Assembly: GCA_030531385.1 (NCBI GenBank)
Contig: JAUNNP010000004.1
Location: 1-50,337 of the forward strand
From: Eubacteriales bacterium
GTDB lineage: Bacteria; Bacillota; Clostridia; Lachnospirales; Lachnospiraceae
Direction: 5' to 3'
DNA: 50,337 nucleotides
In this document: in pieces, positions 40,171 to 48,040 of the stretch
Layout of the letters: every line of letters begins with the position of its first letter
Position numbering within the stretch: the stretch's first letter is position 1
The notes under the pieces: generated by a model
Database searches by the model: none
Told to the model about the DNA's origin: nothing
The model's input: the letters and a program-made list of their open reading frames with translations, nothing else
Position numbers and translations under genes: made by a program

Positions 40171-40948
40171 GAGTAAGGTTATTCCTGTTCTTGAAACAAA
40201 GGGCCTCGGTATCTCCTTTGGCGGACTTAAGGCCAATAATGATGTAAATATGGTTATAAATCCGGGCGAGCTCGTAGGTCTTATCGGACCTAACGGTGCC
40301 GGAAAAACGACTTTTTTCAACCTTATCACGGGCGTGTATCAGCCTACAGAGGGCACTTATTATCTTAACGGCGAGAAGATGAACGGCAAGGTCACGCACC
40401 AGGTCGTGGCTGCCGGCATTGCACGTACTTTCCAGAACATTCGTCTTTTTAAGAAGATGACGGTGCTCGAGAATGTTAAGGTAGCTTTTAATAAAGATAT
40501 GAAGGCAAATCTTTTTCAGTCGATACTTCGTACTCCGGCGTTCTGGAAGGAGGAACTGGAGGCTGAAAGGAAGGCTCTTGAGCTTTTAAGTCTTTTCGAC
40601 CTCGATAAGTTTGCCGATCAGGCGGCTGAAAACCTGCCTTACGGCCAGCAGAGAAGGCTGGAGATCGTACGCGCACTGGCTACTGACATGAAGCTTCTGC
40701 TTCTGGATGAGCCTGCAGCCGGCATGAACCCGACCGAGACAGAAAGCCTGCTTGAGTCGATCAGGATGATCAGAGAGAAATTCAATATTCCGATCCTGCT
40801 TATAGAGCATGACATGAATCTTGTCATGAACGTATGCGAGAGGATATATGTGCTTAACTTTGGCGAGATCCTGGCTGAGGGTACTCCCGATGAGATTTCC
40901 CATAACCCGGAGGTCATCGAGGCTTACCTTGGCAAGGGCGCTGTTTAA
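40163..40948 (+). CDS. livG: Branched-chain type ABC transporter ATPase LivG
   Basis: A 261-residue ABC ATPase. Walker A GPNGAGKTTFF near residue 39, the Q-loop in IARTFQNIRLF, the C-loop as LPYGQQRRLEIVRAL (LSGGQ variant, usual for LivG), Walker B LLLLDEPAAGMNP, and the H-loop ILLIEHDMNLVM are all present. The C-terminal VIEAYLG is the family end. The start at 40163 has GGAGG 8 bases upstream and makes an 8-base overlap with livM; a longer start at 40145 is less likely. Confidence 0.95.
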   Translation: MSESKVIPVLETKGLGISFGGLKANNDVNMVINPGELVGLIGPNGAGKTTFFNLITGVYQPTEGTYYLNGEKMNGKVTHQVVAAGIARTFQNIRLFKKMTVLENVKVAFNKDMKANLFQSILRTPAFWKEELEAERKALELLSLFDLDKFADQAAENLPYGQQRRLEIVRALATDMKLLLLDEPAAGMNPTETESLLESIRMIREKFNIPILLIEHDMNLVMNVCERIYVLNFGEILAEGTPDEISHNPEVIEAYLGKGAV

Positions 40949-40960
40949 GGAGGACGGAAT

Positions 40961-41665
40961 ATGTTAAAGGTCAGTAATTTAAATGTTCACTATGGAGTTA
41001 TCCATGCCATAAATGACGTGACCATCGAGGTCCCGGACGGACAGATAGTCACGCTTATAGGCGCAAACGGAGCCGGAAAGACCACTATACTTCATACTAT
41101 TACGGGACTTAAGAAGGCAACTGACGGTTCTGTGTTATGGAATGATACAGAGCTTACAAAGGTACCTGCCCACAAGATAGTTACACTAGGTATGGCGCAT
41201 GTTCCGGAAGGCCGTCATGTGTTCGCAAACATGACGGTGCAGGAAAATCTGGAGATGGGAGCATTTGCAGGGAAAAACAAGGAAGAGAATGCGGCAATGC
41301 TGAAGGAGGTCTATGAAAGGTTCCCTCGTCTTAAGGAGCGTTACAGACAGTATGCCGGTACTCTTTCGGGAGGAGAGCAGCAGATGCTTGCAGTCGGACG
41401 CGCGCTTATGAGCAGGCCGAAGATCCTGCTGATGGACGAGCCGTCCATGGGCCTTTCACCTATCCTGGTGCAGGAGATCTTTGATATTATCAAGGAGCTG
41501 CACAAGCAGGGACTTACTATACTTTTGGTCGAGCAGAATGCCCGTATGGCGCTTTCGGTTGCAGATACGGGATATGTACTGGAGACAGGACATATTAAGA
41601 TGAAGGATGACGCTAAGGCGCTGCTCGAAAATGATGAGGTGCGCAGAGCTTACCTTGGCGTTTAA
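40961..41665 (+). CDS. livF: Branched-chain type ABC transporter ATPase LivF
   Basis: A 234-residue ABC ATPase, the second one of the heterodimer. Walker A GANGAGKTT near 33, Q-loop with VPEGRHVFANMTVQENL (LivF hallmark), signature LSGGEQQMLAVGRAL near 141, Walker B ILLMDEPSMGLSP near 158, and H-loop LLVEQNARMAL. It ends EVRRAYLGV, typical for LivF. AGGAGG precedes the start. It is the last gene of the transporter operon. Confidence 0.95.
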   Translation: MLKVSNLNVHYGVIHAINDVTIEVPDGQIVTLIGANGAGKTTILHTITGLKKATDGSVLWNDTELTKVPAHKIVTLGMAHVPEGRHVFANMTVQENLEMGAFAGKNKEENAAMLKEVYERFPRLKERYRQYAGTLSGGEQQMLAVGRALMSRPKILLMDEPSMGLSPILVQEIFDIIKELHKQGLTILLVEQNARMALSVADTGYVLETGHIKMKDDAKALLENDEVRRAYLGV

Positions 41666-41687
41666 GATCATGGCTTATTATTCTGCG

Positions 41688-41934
41688 GTGCATATGCCAC
41701 AGCACAGCCGGAGCTGACCCCTTCCCTAGTCTTCTCCATGGCTTAATGTGTCCTTGCGGTTATTCAGAGCTGTGGCGGCACATCGCGGTCTTTCCGAATA
41801 TCCGATCAACCGAATGGGATTTTCTCCCCTTGTGAAATCCTGTTCGTATATCGTCGGATATGACCTTGAGTCAGGGATCATAAACCCATAAGCTTTAAGC
41901 AAAAAGCCGGTCCGAAGAGGGCCGGCTTTCTTTT
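41688..41934 (+). ncRNA. Candidate structured non-coding RNA downstream of livF
   Basis: The 307-base gap between livF and the esterase gene has no coding frame but strong folding potential. Domain 1: GTGC and GCCACAGC (41688-41703) pair with GCTGTGGC and GCAC (41769-41781). Domain 2: three nested helices, 41798-41805 with 41854-41861, 41811-41814 with 41843-41846, and 41817-41822 with 41835-41840, separated by a symmetric TG/TG loop. It ends in a terminator. TATTAT at 41676-41681 could be a -10 placing the start at 41688, but the -35 is poor. I cannot match it to 6S, tmRNA, RNase P or a known riboswitch; it may also be the livF 3' UTR. Confidence 0.45.
41905..41934 (+). terminator. Intrinsic terminator of the livF operon or the RNA before it
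   Basis: AGCCGGTCC (41905-41913) pairs with GGGCCGGCT (41919-41927) with one G-T pair, followed by TTCTTTT. Confidence 0.85.
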
Positions 41935-41972
41935 GGGATTTTTCGTGTGTTTGCTTCGATGAAATTGATTCG

Positions 41973-42746
41973 TCACATCCACAAAAACTCCATAAATGCC
42001 GGGACCTGCTTTTCCCAGTCGGCCTCGCAGTGGCGGCCGCCGGGCTGCATGTAATGCTTCGCGATCACATGCTTATCAGCAAGGATATCCATTATCTTTC
42101 CGGTATATTTCGAGGTCTTGGTATCGAAAATATCTTTTACATCCGAGCTTCGCCCAAAGGCCTCGTCCTCGCCGTAGGAAAGCCATATGCGGGTGTCCTC
42201 ATTGAGCCTTGCTGCCCGGATGTCCGAGGTGAGCTTGCGATAGCAGGGAATGACTGTGCTCGACAGGCAGGCCGCCTTGGAAAAGGTATCATTAAAACGG
42301 GTGACCCCGTAGAGTGACATTAGCCCGCCCATGCTTGAGCCGCCGATGCCGGTCGCCTCGCGGTGGGGCCAGGTGCGGTACTCGCTGTCTATCATAGGCT
42401 TAAGTTCATGCGCCATCCAATCTAAAATAGTCTCGCCTATCCCCTCGACCTTTCCTATATAATTAGAGTTCCAGTAATAGGGGCTGTACTCATTTAAACG
42501 CTCACGGCCCTCATGTCCGCACTCTATTCCGACAATGATCATGTCCTTCCACCACCCGTCGAGGAAAGACTTGAGGCCCCAGCATTTGCCGTAAGTTGCA
42601 TCCTCGTCAAGGAAGAGGTTGTGTCCGTCAAAGAAGTACATGACGGGGTATCTCTCATCGGAATCATAATAGTTGTCGGGCAAATAAATGTGCAGCGTGC
42701 GGTTCTTTCCGACCGGGGTGCACGTATTATCTCTCTTTATTATCAT
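41973..42746 (-). CDS. Esterase D/enterochelin-esterase-like alpha/beta hydrolase
   Basis: A 257-residue serine hydrolase of the putative esterase family. The nucleophile elbow is GGSSMGG (GxSxG) near residue 137; the early VMYFFDGHNLF and the oxyanion strand MIIVGIECGHEGRERLNEYSPY are typical. The closing His is probably in GRHCEADWEKQ near residue 240, with an Asp/Glu in YGEDEAFG. No signal peptide, so it acts in the cytoplasm. It lies downstream of the LysR gene on the same strand with a 51-base gap, so they may be co-transcribed. Natural substrate unknown; the family also includes S-formylglutathione and siderophore esterases. Confidence 0.85.
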   Translation of the reverse strand: MIIKRDNTCTPVGKNRTLHIYLPDNYYDSDERYPVMYFFDGHNLFLDEDATYGKCWGLKSFLDGWWKDMIIVGIECGHEGRERLNEYSPYYWNSNYIGKVEGIGETILDWMAHELKPMIDSEYRTWPHREATGIGGSSMGGLMSLYGVTRFNDTFSKAACLSSTVIPCYRKLTSDIRAARLNEDTRIWLSYGEDEAFGRSSDVKDIFDTKTSKYTGKIMDILADKHVIAKHYMQPGGRHCEADWEKQVPAFMEFLWM

Positions 42747-42797
42747 TATTTAATACCTTTAAATTTTTTTGAATATTGTGCCGTCAATTGAGACGTG

Positions 42798-43700
42798 TTA
42801 TAGATCTGTCGCCGAGCTGCTTTCGGTGATGCTCCTTATATATCGAAGAAACTCAGCTGCAGCAGTGGGCAGCGTGCGGTTTTTGTTCCATATTACTATA
42901 TAGGAAGGTTTTTCCTTTGTGTCAATGTCACGGATCACCACATCCTGCAGATTGGCGATATCTCTGGCTGAGGCCGGATAGATGGAAATGCCGACGCCGC
43001 GCCGTGAAAGCTCATAGGCGCTCAGCATATGTGCGATGCGGGCTCTGACATGCGGCTTCGCGCCTACAGCGTTGAACCATCCGTTGATGGTGTCCTGGCG
43101 GGATGCTCTCGACGGAATGATAAGGTCATAATCTGCCAGCATTGCAATATTGAATTCCTCGTCGGAGACATGGGCAACAGGGTAGGATGAGGGGATCATG
43201 GCGATCCAGTTTTCCTTGTATACGGGGAAGAATTCTACGCCCTGCTCATTGTGCGGCTCCATGATGACCGCGATGTCGCAAAGTCCGTTCATTACTCTGG
43301 AGGCAACATCATCTGAATTGCCGTTCCAGAGGTCGTACTGGACATGTGGATTTTCTTTGCTGAAACCACTGATCCAGTCGGCGAGCATGCTTGGCGCATG
43401 GCCCTCTACGGAAGCTAAGGTGATGCTGCCCTGCAGGCCGTGCTTCATGGCACGTACCTCTGAGGTCGACTTGTCTACAAGATTCATTACCTGTATCGCG
43501 TACTGCTTAAAGAGCATGCCCTCCTCGGTGAGAGTCAGCGCGTGTCGTTTTCTTATGAAGAGCTTTACGCCGATCTCGTTTTCAAGGTCCTGTATCTGCC
43601 TCGAAAGAGGAGGCTGCGCAATGCTGAGGCGCTCTGCTGCTCTGGTGAAATTGAGCTCCTGCGCGACCGCCAGGAAATATCTTAAATGTCTCAGCTCCAT
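42798..43700 (-). CDS. LysR family transcriptional regulator
   Basis: A 300-residue LysR-type regulator. Residues 1-60 form the winged helix-turn-helix (MELRHLRYFLAVAQELNFTRAAERLSIAQPPLSRQIQDLE in pieces), of the CbbR/BenM-like type with PPLSRQI in the recognition helix. Residues 90-295 form the periplasmic-binding-like effector domain. The start at 43700 follows GAGG; the open frame extends to 43721. LysR proteins usually control a neighbouring divergent gene, but the divergent neighbours here are tRNA genes, so its target may be the esterase behind it or lie elsewhere. Confidence 0.92.
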   Translation of the reverse strand: MELRHLRYFLAVAQELNFTRAAERLSIAQPPLSRQIQDLENEIGVKLFIRKRHALTLTEEGMLFKQYAIQVMNLVDKSTSEVRAMKHGLQGSITLASVEGHAPSMLADWISGFSKENPHVQYDLWNGNSDDVASRVMNGLCDIAVIMEPHNEQGVEFFPVYKENWIAMIPSSYPVAHVSDEEFNIAMLADYDLIIPSRASRQDTINGWFNAVGAKPHVRARIAHMLSAYELSRRGVGISIYPASARDIANLQDVVIRDIDTKEKPSYIVIWNKNRTLPTAAAEFLRYIRSITESSSATDL

Positions 43701-43771
43701 ACTATACCTCCGAAGTATCATTTGTGATTATTATACTCTTTTTGGTATAAATGTAAAATCCCCCAATTTGC

Positions 43772-43800
43772 TTGACATAAGGGTGTTTTTCAAATATAAT
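43772..43800 (+). promoter_or_regulatory. Consensus promoter of the tRNA operon
   Basis: A perfect TTGACA at 43772-43777, a 17-base spacer and a perfect TATAAT at 43795-43800, 25 bases before tRNA-Asn. Such full-consensus promoters are typical of stable RNA genes. Confidence 0.93.
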
Positions 43801-43824
43801 CTTTACGCTGTCTAAACAGCACGT

Positions 43825-43898
43825 GCCTCAATAGCTCAGTTGGTTAGAGCATCTGACTGTTAATCAGGGGGTCCCAGGTTCAAGTCCTGGTTGGGGCG
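43825..43898 (+). tRNA. tRNA-Asn (GTT)
   Basis: A 74-base tRNA. Acceptor GCCTCAA pairs with TTGGGGC, the D-arm is GCTC...GAGC, the anticodon loop is CTGTTAA with anticodon GTT, and the T-arm CCAGG TTCAAGT CCTGG is perfect. The discriminator is G and CCA is not encoded. Confidence 0.97.
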
Positions 43899-43901
43899 TA
43901 T

Positions 43902-43973
43902 GGCGCCATGGTCAAGCGGTTAAGACACCACCCTTTCACGGTGGTAACACGAGTTCGATTCTCGTTGGCGTCA
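43902..43973 (+). tRNA. tRNA-Glu (TTC)
   Basis: A 72-base tRNA starting 4 bases after tRNA-Asn. Acceptor GGCGCCA pairs with TGGCGTC, the anticodon arm is CCACC CTTTCAC GGTGG with anticodon TTC, and the T-arm is ACGAG TTCGATT CTCGT. CCA is not encoded. A terminator follows at once. Confidence 0.97.
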
Positions 43974-43975
43974 CT

Positions 43976-44005
43976 AAAAAAAGCATCCGTACGGATGCTT
44001 TTTTT
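43976..44005 (+). terminator. Terminator of the tRNA operon
   Basis: AAGCATCCGT and ACGGATGCTT form a perfect palindrome flanked by A and T runs. It ends the tRNA transcript and could work in both directions. Confidence 0.92.
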
Positions 44006-44007
44006 GT

Positions 44008-44030
44008 GCGCCACGAGAACCGAACTCGTG
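44008..44030 (-). repeat. Inverted fragment of a tRNA-Glu T-arm
   Basis: Read on the minus strand the segment is CACGAGTTCGGTTCTCGTGG plus CGC, which matches the T-arm and 3' acceptor strand of the tRNA-Glu (from about 43949) except for one base change and one deleted base. No matching 5' half of a tRNA is found further along. It looks like a remnant or a recombination product. Confidence 0.6.
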
Positions 44031-44153
44031 TCCTACAACATCTAGTAATTATTCGGCGTGTCAACCACAAGTCTATATACAATGCACTAAAATTTATGGA
44101 AAATTTGTCCATACATTGGAAAAAAATATCTATATTTCTTTTCTGAAATCGTG

Positions 44154-44257
44154 TATACTGTTACTAAATTATCGGCATAGGGTTTTTTGTGCCCTTTTAT
44201 CGATAATAGCAGTAACTGATTCATTACCATATATAGTATATAAACTTAAGTAATGAA
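44154..44257 (+). promoter_or_regulatory. nifJ promoter region and structured leader
   Basis: TATACT at 44154-44159 is the likely -10; no clear -35 is seen. The leader then folds: GTTACT and ATTATCG (44160-44174) pair with CGATAAT and AGTAAC (44201-44216) around a loop with AGGG/CCCT, and TTCATTAC (44220-44227) pairs with GTAATGAA (44250-44257). The nifJ start follows 24 bases later with CGGAGG. No known riboswitch class is recognised. Confidence 0.45.
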
Positions 44258-44280
44258 CATCATAAAACGGAGGTAGATGT

Positions 44281-47200
44281 ATGAACAGTAACTTTAAAAA
44301 AGTCACGGTTGATGGTAATACCGCCGCTGCAATGGCTTCATATGCATTTACAGAGGTGGCAACTATCTATCCTATTACTCCTTCATCAGGTATGGCCGAG
44401 GCCGTTGATGAGTGGAGCGCAAACGGAAAGAAAAACATCTTCGGTGAGACAGTAGAAGTAAGAGAGATGCAGCACGAGGGCGGCGCAGCAGGCGCTATCC
44501 ACGGTGTACTTCAGGGCGGTGCTCTTGGCTCAACCTATACAGCCAGCCAGGGTCTTATGCTCATGCTTCCTAACATGTTTAAGATCGCCGGCGAGCAGCT
44601 CCCGGGCGTATTCCATGTTTCAGCACGTGCACTTGCATCAAACGCACTTTCAATTTATGGCGACCATCAGGACGTTATGACATGTCGCGGAACAGGCTAT
44701 ACTCTTCTTGCAGGCAGCTCAGTTCAGCAGGCATATCATATGGGTACTATTGCTCACCTTGTAGCGATCAAGTCACATATTCCTGTTCTTCATTTCTTTG
44801 ACGGATTCCGTACCTCACACGAGTACCAGAAGATCGAGGTATTCGATGATGAGACAATGAAGTCACTTCCGGATTATGATGCAATCAAGAGATTCAGAGA
44901 CAACGCTCTTAACTCAGATCATCCGAAGTCACGCGGATCGGCTGAAGGTCCTGAAGTATTCTTCCAGAACCGTGAGTCTGTAAACAGATTCTATGATGAG
45001 ATCCCGGGCATCGTTGAGGAGTACATGGCTAAGATCAACGAGCTTGCAGGTACAGACTATAAGCTTTTCAACTATTATGGCGCTGAGGACGCTGAGCAGG
45101 TAATCATTACAATGGGATCATCTGCAGGCGTTATCAGAGAGACAATTGACTTCTGGAATGCCAAGGGCAAGAAGTATGGTGTTGTAGAGTGCCACCTTTA
45201 CAGACCTTTCGTAAACGAGAAGCTTCTTGAGGCTATTCCGAAGACAGCCAAGAAGATCGCAGTACTCGACAGAACAAAGGAGCCGGGCGCACCGGGTGAG
45301 CCTCTTTACCTTGATGTTCGCAATGCGATCCTTCCTATCGACAATACTATCACCATCGTTGGCGGACGTTATGGCCTTGGCTCTAAGGACTTCACACCTA
45401 ACGATGCTATGGCAGTATTTATCAACCTCGAGTCCGATGCTCCGAAGAACAACTTCACAGTATCTATCGTTGATGATGTTACCAACCTTTCACTTCCTGC
45501 AGCACCTGAGTTCGACTCAACACCTGACGGAAACTACTCATGTAAGTTCTGGGGTCTTGGATCAGACGGTACAGTTGGTGCCAACAAGCAGGCTGTTAAG
45601 ATCATCGGTGACAACACTGATTACAATGTACAGGCATACTTCGCATATGATGCAAAGAAGTCAGGCGGCGTAACGATCTCTCACCTCAGATTTGGTCCTA
45701 AGACCATCAAGGGATCATATCAGATCAAGGCTGCTAACTACATTGCATGCCACAACCAGTCATACGTTTACAAGTATCCTCTTATCGATGACCTTAAGGA
45801 CGGCGGAAACTTCCTCCTTAATACCATCTGGAGCGATGAGGAGCTTGATAAGTATCTTCCGGCTGACCTTAAGAGAAAGATCGCTCAGAAGCATGCTAAG
45901 TTCTATACACTTAATGCATTTGCCATCGGTAAGGAGCTCGGACTTGGCTCACGTATCAACATGGTAATGCAGGCCGGCTTCTTCAAGATCACAAATATCA
46001 TTCCTCTTGAGACCGCAGTTAAGGCCCTCAGATATCAGATCGAGAAGGCATACGGCGCTAAGGGACAGGATGTCCTTGATATGAACTACGCAGCTGTTGA
46101 CGCAGGTATCGAGAAGGTTCATGAAGTTAACTATCCGGCTTCATGGGCAGATACACCTGATGATCCGGTCGTTGAGAGCGATGCACCTGAGTTCTTCAAG
46201 AAGGTCCTCTTCAAGATGGCTCGTCAGGAAGGCAACGACGTTCCTGTCAGCGGATTCCTTGGACACGAGGATGGTTCATGGGAGCAGAACTACACCAAGT
46301 ATGAGAAGCGCGGCGTAGCTATCGAGGTTCCGGCATGGGATGTTGATAAGTGTGTACAGTGTAACCGCTGCTCAGCAGTATGCTCACATGCTGTTATCAG
46401 ACCTACACTCCTTACAGATGCTGAAGTAGCTGCAGCTCCTGCAGGATATGCAGTTAAGCCGGCTAACGGACATGCAGGCTATCAGTATCACCTTGCTATT
46501 TCAGGCGCAGACTGCACAGGCTGCGGTGTCTGCCTGAAGGCTTGCCCGACAAAGGCTCTTAACTTCACACTGTTCCAGGACATCAAGGAAGTTAACGATG
46601 CAGAGTGGGCTTACACTATCGATAAGGTTTCAGCAAAGGAGCTTCCGGTTCCGAACAACGTAAAGGAAAGCCAGTTCCTGAAGCCATACTTCGAGTTCTC
46701 AGGCGCATGCGCAGGCTGCGGCGAGACTCCATACCTCAAGATGATCACACAGCTCTATGGTGACCACATGAGAATTGCCAACTCAGCAGGTTGTACACAC
46801 ATCTGGGGCGGCTCTCCTGAGATCCCATTCTGCACAAACTCTAAGGGACAGGGTGTTGCATGGGCATCAGGTCTGTTCGAGGATACGGCAGAGTACGGCT
46901 ATGGTATGTATCTTGGTACATTCGCAGTTCGTAAGTGGCTTAAGACCTCTCTTATCGACCTTGCAGCCAAGACCTCTGATGCAGAGCTCAAGGCAGCTAT
47001 CGACGAGGCAGTAGCTAACTGGACCATCGGTGACGGAACACGTCAGCGTACAAATGCTCTTATCGCAGCTCTTGAGAAGCAGCCTAAGGATGCTCAGATC
47101 GCAGCACTCTTAGAGCGTAAGGATTACCTCTACAAGACCTCACAGTGGATCGTCGGCGGTGACGGATGGGCTTACGATATCGGTTACTCAGGACTTGATC

Positions 47201-47796
47201 ACGTTGTAGCTGCAGGCGAGAACGTAAACATCCTCTGCGTAGATACCGAGGTTTACTCCAACACAGGCGGACAGTCTTCAAAGGCTACCCAGACTGCAGC
47301 AGTTGCTCAGTTCGCGGCAGCAGGTAAGAAGACAAAGAAGAAGGATCTTGGACGTATGTGCATGTCTTATGGCTATGTATACGTTGCACAGGTAGCTCTC
47401 GGTGCTAACCCTGAGCAGCTCCTTAAGGCAATTAAGGAAGCTGAGGCTTATGACGGACCGTCTATCCTTATCGCATATGCTCCTTGTATCAACCATGGTA
47501 TCAAGGGCGGCATGAGCAATACTCAGAACCGTATCAAGGAAGCTGTTGAGTGCGGATACTGGCATATGTACAGATACAATCCTGACCTCAAGAAGGAAGG
47601 AAAGAATCCGTTCATCCTTGATTCCAAGGAGCCTGATCTTACCAAGTTCAGAGACTTCATCCTTAAGGAGGTTCGTTACACCTCACTTAAGAGAAAGTTC
47701 CCTGAGACAGCTGAGGAGCTCTATGCTAAGGCAGAGGCTGATGCTAAGGATCGTACAGAGATCTACATGGCACTTGCCAAGGGCGCACAGGTTTAA
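44281..47796 (+). CDS. nifJ: Pyruvate:ferredoxin (flavodoxin) oxidoreductase
   Basis: A 1171-residue single-chain PFOR that converts pyruvate and CoA to acetyl-CoA, CO2 and reduced ferredoxin, the central step of anaerobic pyruvate use. It begins with the domain I signature VDGNTAAAMASYAFTEVATIYPITPSS. The ferredoxin domain has two 4Fe-4S motifs: CVQCNRCSAVC near 691 and CTGCGVCLKACP near 747. The proximal cluster and TPP domain include GACAGCGETPYLK near 812 and GDGWAYDIGYSGLDH near 960. Length is full. The codon choice is very even and biased, as expected for a highly expressed gene. AGG-rich ribosome site CGGAGG. It stands alone with its own leader and terminator. Confidence 0.98.
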   Translation: MNSNFKKVTVDGNTAAAMASYAFTEVATIYPITPSSGMAEAVDEWSANGKKNIFGETVEVREMQHEGGAAGAIHGVLQGGALGSTYTASQGLMLMLPNMFKIAGEQLPGVFHVSARALASNALSIYGDHQDVMTCRGTGYTLLAGSSVQQAYHMGTIAHLVAIKSHIPVLHFFDGFRTSHEYQKIEVFDDETMKSLPDYDAIKRFRDNALNSDHPKSRGSAEGPEVFFQNRESVNRFYDEIPGIVEEYMAKINELAGTDYKLFNYYGAEDAEQVIITMGSSAGVIRETIDFWNAKGKKYGVVECHLYRPFVNEKLLEAIPKTAKKIAVLDRTKEPGAPGEPLYLDVRNAILPIDNTITIVGGRYGLGSKDFTPNDAMAVFINLESDAPKNNFTVSIVDDVTNLSLPAAPEFDSTPDGNYSCKFWGLGSDGTVGANKQAVKIIGDNTDYNVQAYFAYDAKKSGGVTISHLRFGPKTIKGSYQIKAANYIACHNQSYVYKYPLIDDLKDGGNFLLNTIWSDEELDKYLPADLKRKIAQKHAKFYTLNAFAIGKELGLGSRINMVMQAGFFKITNIIPLETAVKALRYQIEKAYGAKGQDVLDMNYAAVDAGIEKVHEVNYPASWADTPDDPVVESDAPEFFKKVLFKMARQEGNDVPVSGFLGHEDGSWEQNYTKYEKRGVAIEVPAWDVDKCVQCNRCSAVCSHAVIRPTLLTDAEVAAAPAGYAVKPANGHAGYQYHLAISGADCTGCGVCLKACPTKALNFTLFQDIKEVNDAEWAYTIDKVSAKELPVPNNVKESQFLKPYFEFSGACAGCGETPYLKMITQLYGDHMRIANSAGCTHIWGGSPEIPFCTNSKGQGVAWASGLFEDTAEYGYGMYLGTFAVRKWLKTSLIDLAAKTSDAELKAAIDEAVANWTIGDGTRQRTNALIAALEKQPKDAQIAALLERKDYLYKTSQWIVGGDGWAYDIGYSGLDHVVAAGENVNILCVDTEVYSNTGGQSSKATQTAAVAQFAAAGKKTKKKDLGRMCMSYGYVYVAQVALGANPEQLLKAIKEAEAYDGPSILIAYAPCINHGIKGGMSNTQNRIKEAVECGYWHMYRYNPDLKKEGKNPFILDSKEPDLTKFRDFILKEVRYTSLKRKFPETAEELYAKAEADAKDRTEIYMALAKGAQV

Positions 47797-47870
47797 TATC
47801 GGAAAACCTCCGTTGACCGGTAATGTGCATACAGACTCAGGTCAAAGTAAAGCTTAATATTTAAGTAAAA

Positions 47871-47905
47871 AACCGCCGCGGCCGTAATGGCTGCGGCGGT
47901 TTCGT
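47871..47905 (+). terminator. nifJ terminator
   Basis: A GC-rich 13-bp stem (47871-47883 with 47889-47901, one G-T pair) around GTAAT, with a short T tail (TTTCG). The T tract is weak but the stem is strong. Confidence 0.75.
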
Positions 47906-47924
47906 GAATTTTGATAAATGTCTG

Positions 47925-47993
47925 TGTATACTTATGCATAAAATACACAAATAAAACTGGACAAGCGGAAATACCGGAGTATAATTGTATACA
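47925..47993 (+). promoter_or_regulatory. Promoter and candidate GntR operators of the citrate-synthase-like operon
   Basis: TGGACA at 47958-47963, a 16-base spacer and TATAAT at 47980-47985 form a good promoter. TGTATACA at 47986-47993 is a perfect palindrome just after the -10, and TGTATACT at 47925-47932 is a second copy upstream. TGTATACA-type sites are usual for GntR/FCD regulators, one of which is encoded at the end of this operon. Confidence 0.65.
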
Positions 47994-48040
47994 CTAATGC
48001 AAAAAGACAACACAAAAGTGCTTTATGAGGTGATACATAT

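Noticed and set aside
43825-43973. tRNA pair as an integration site of a prophage or integrative element
   Set aside because: No integrase or phage gene is found on either side within the window; only a short inverted T-arm fragment is present.
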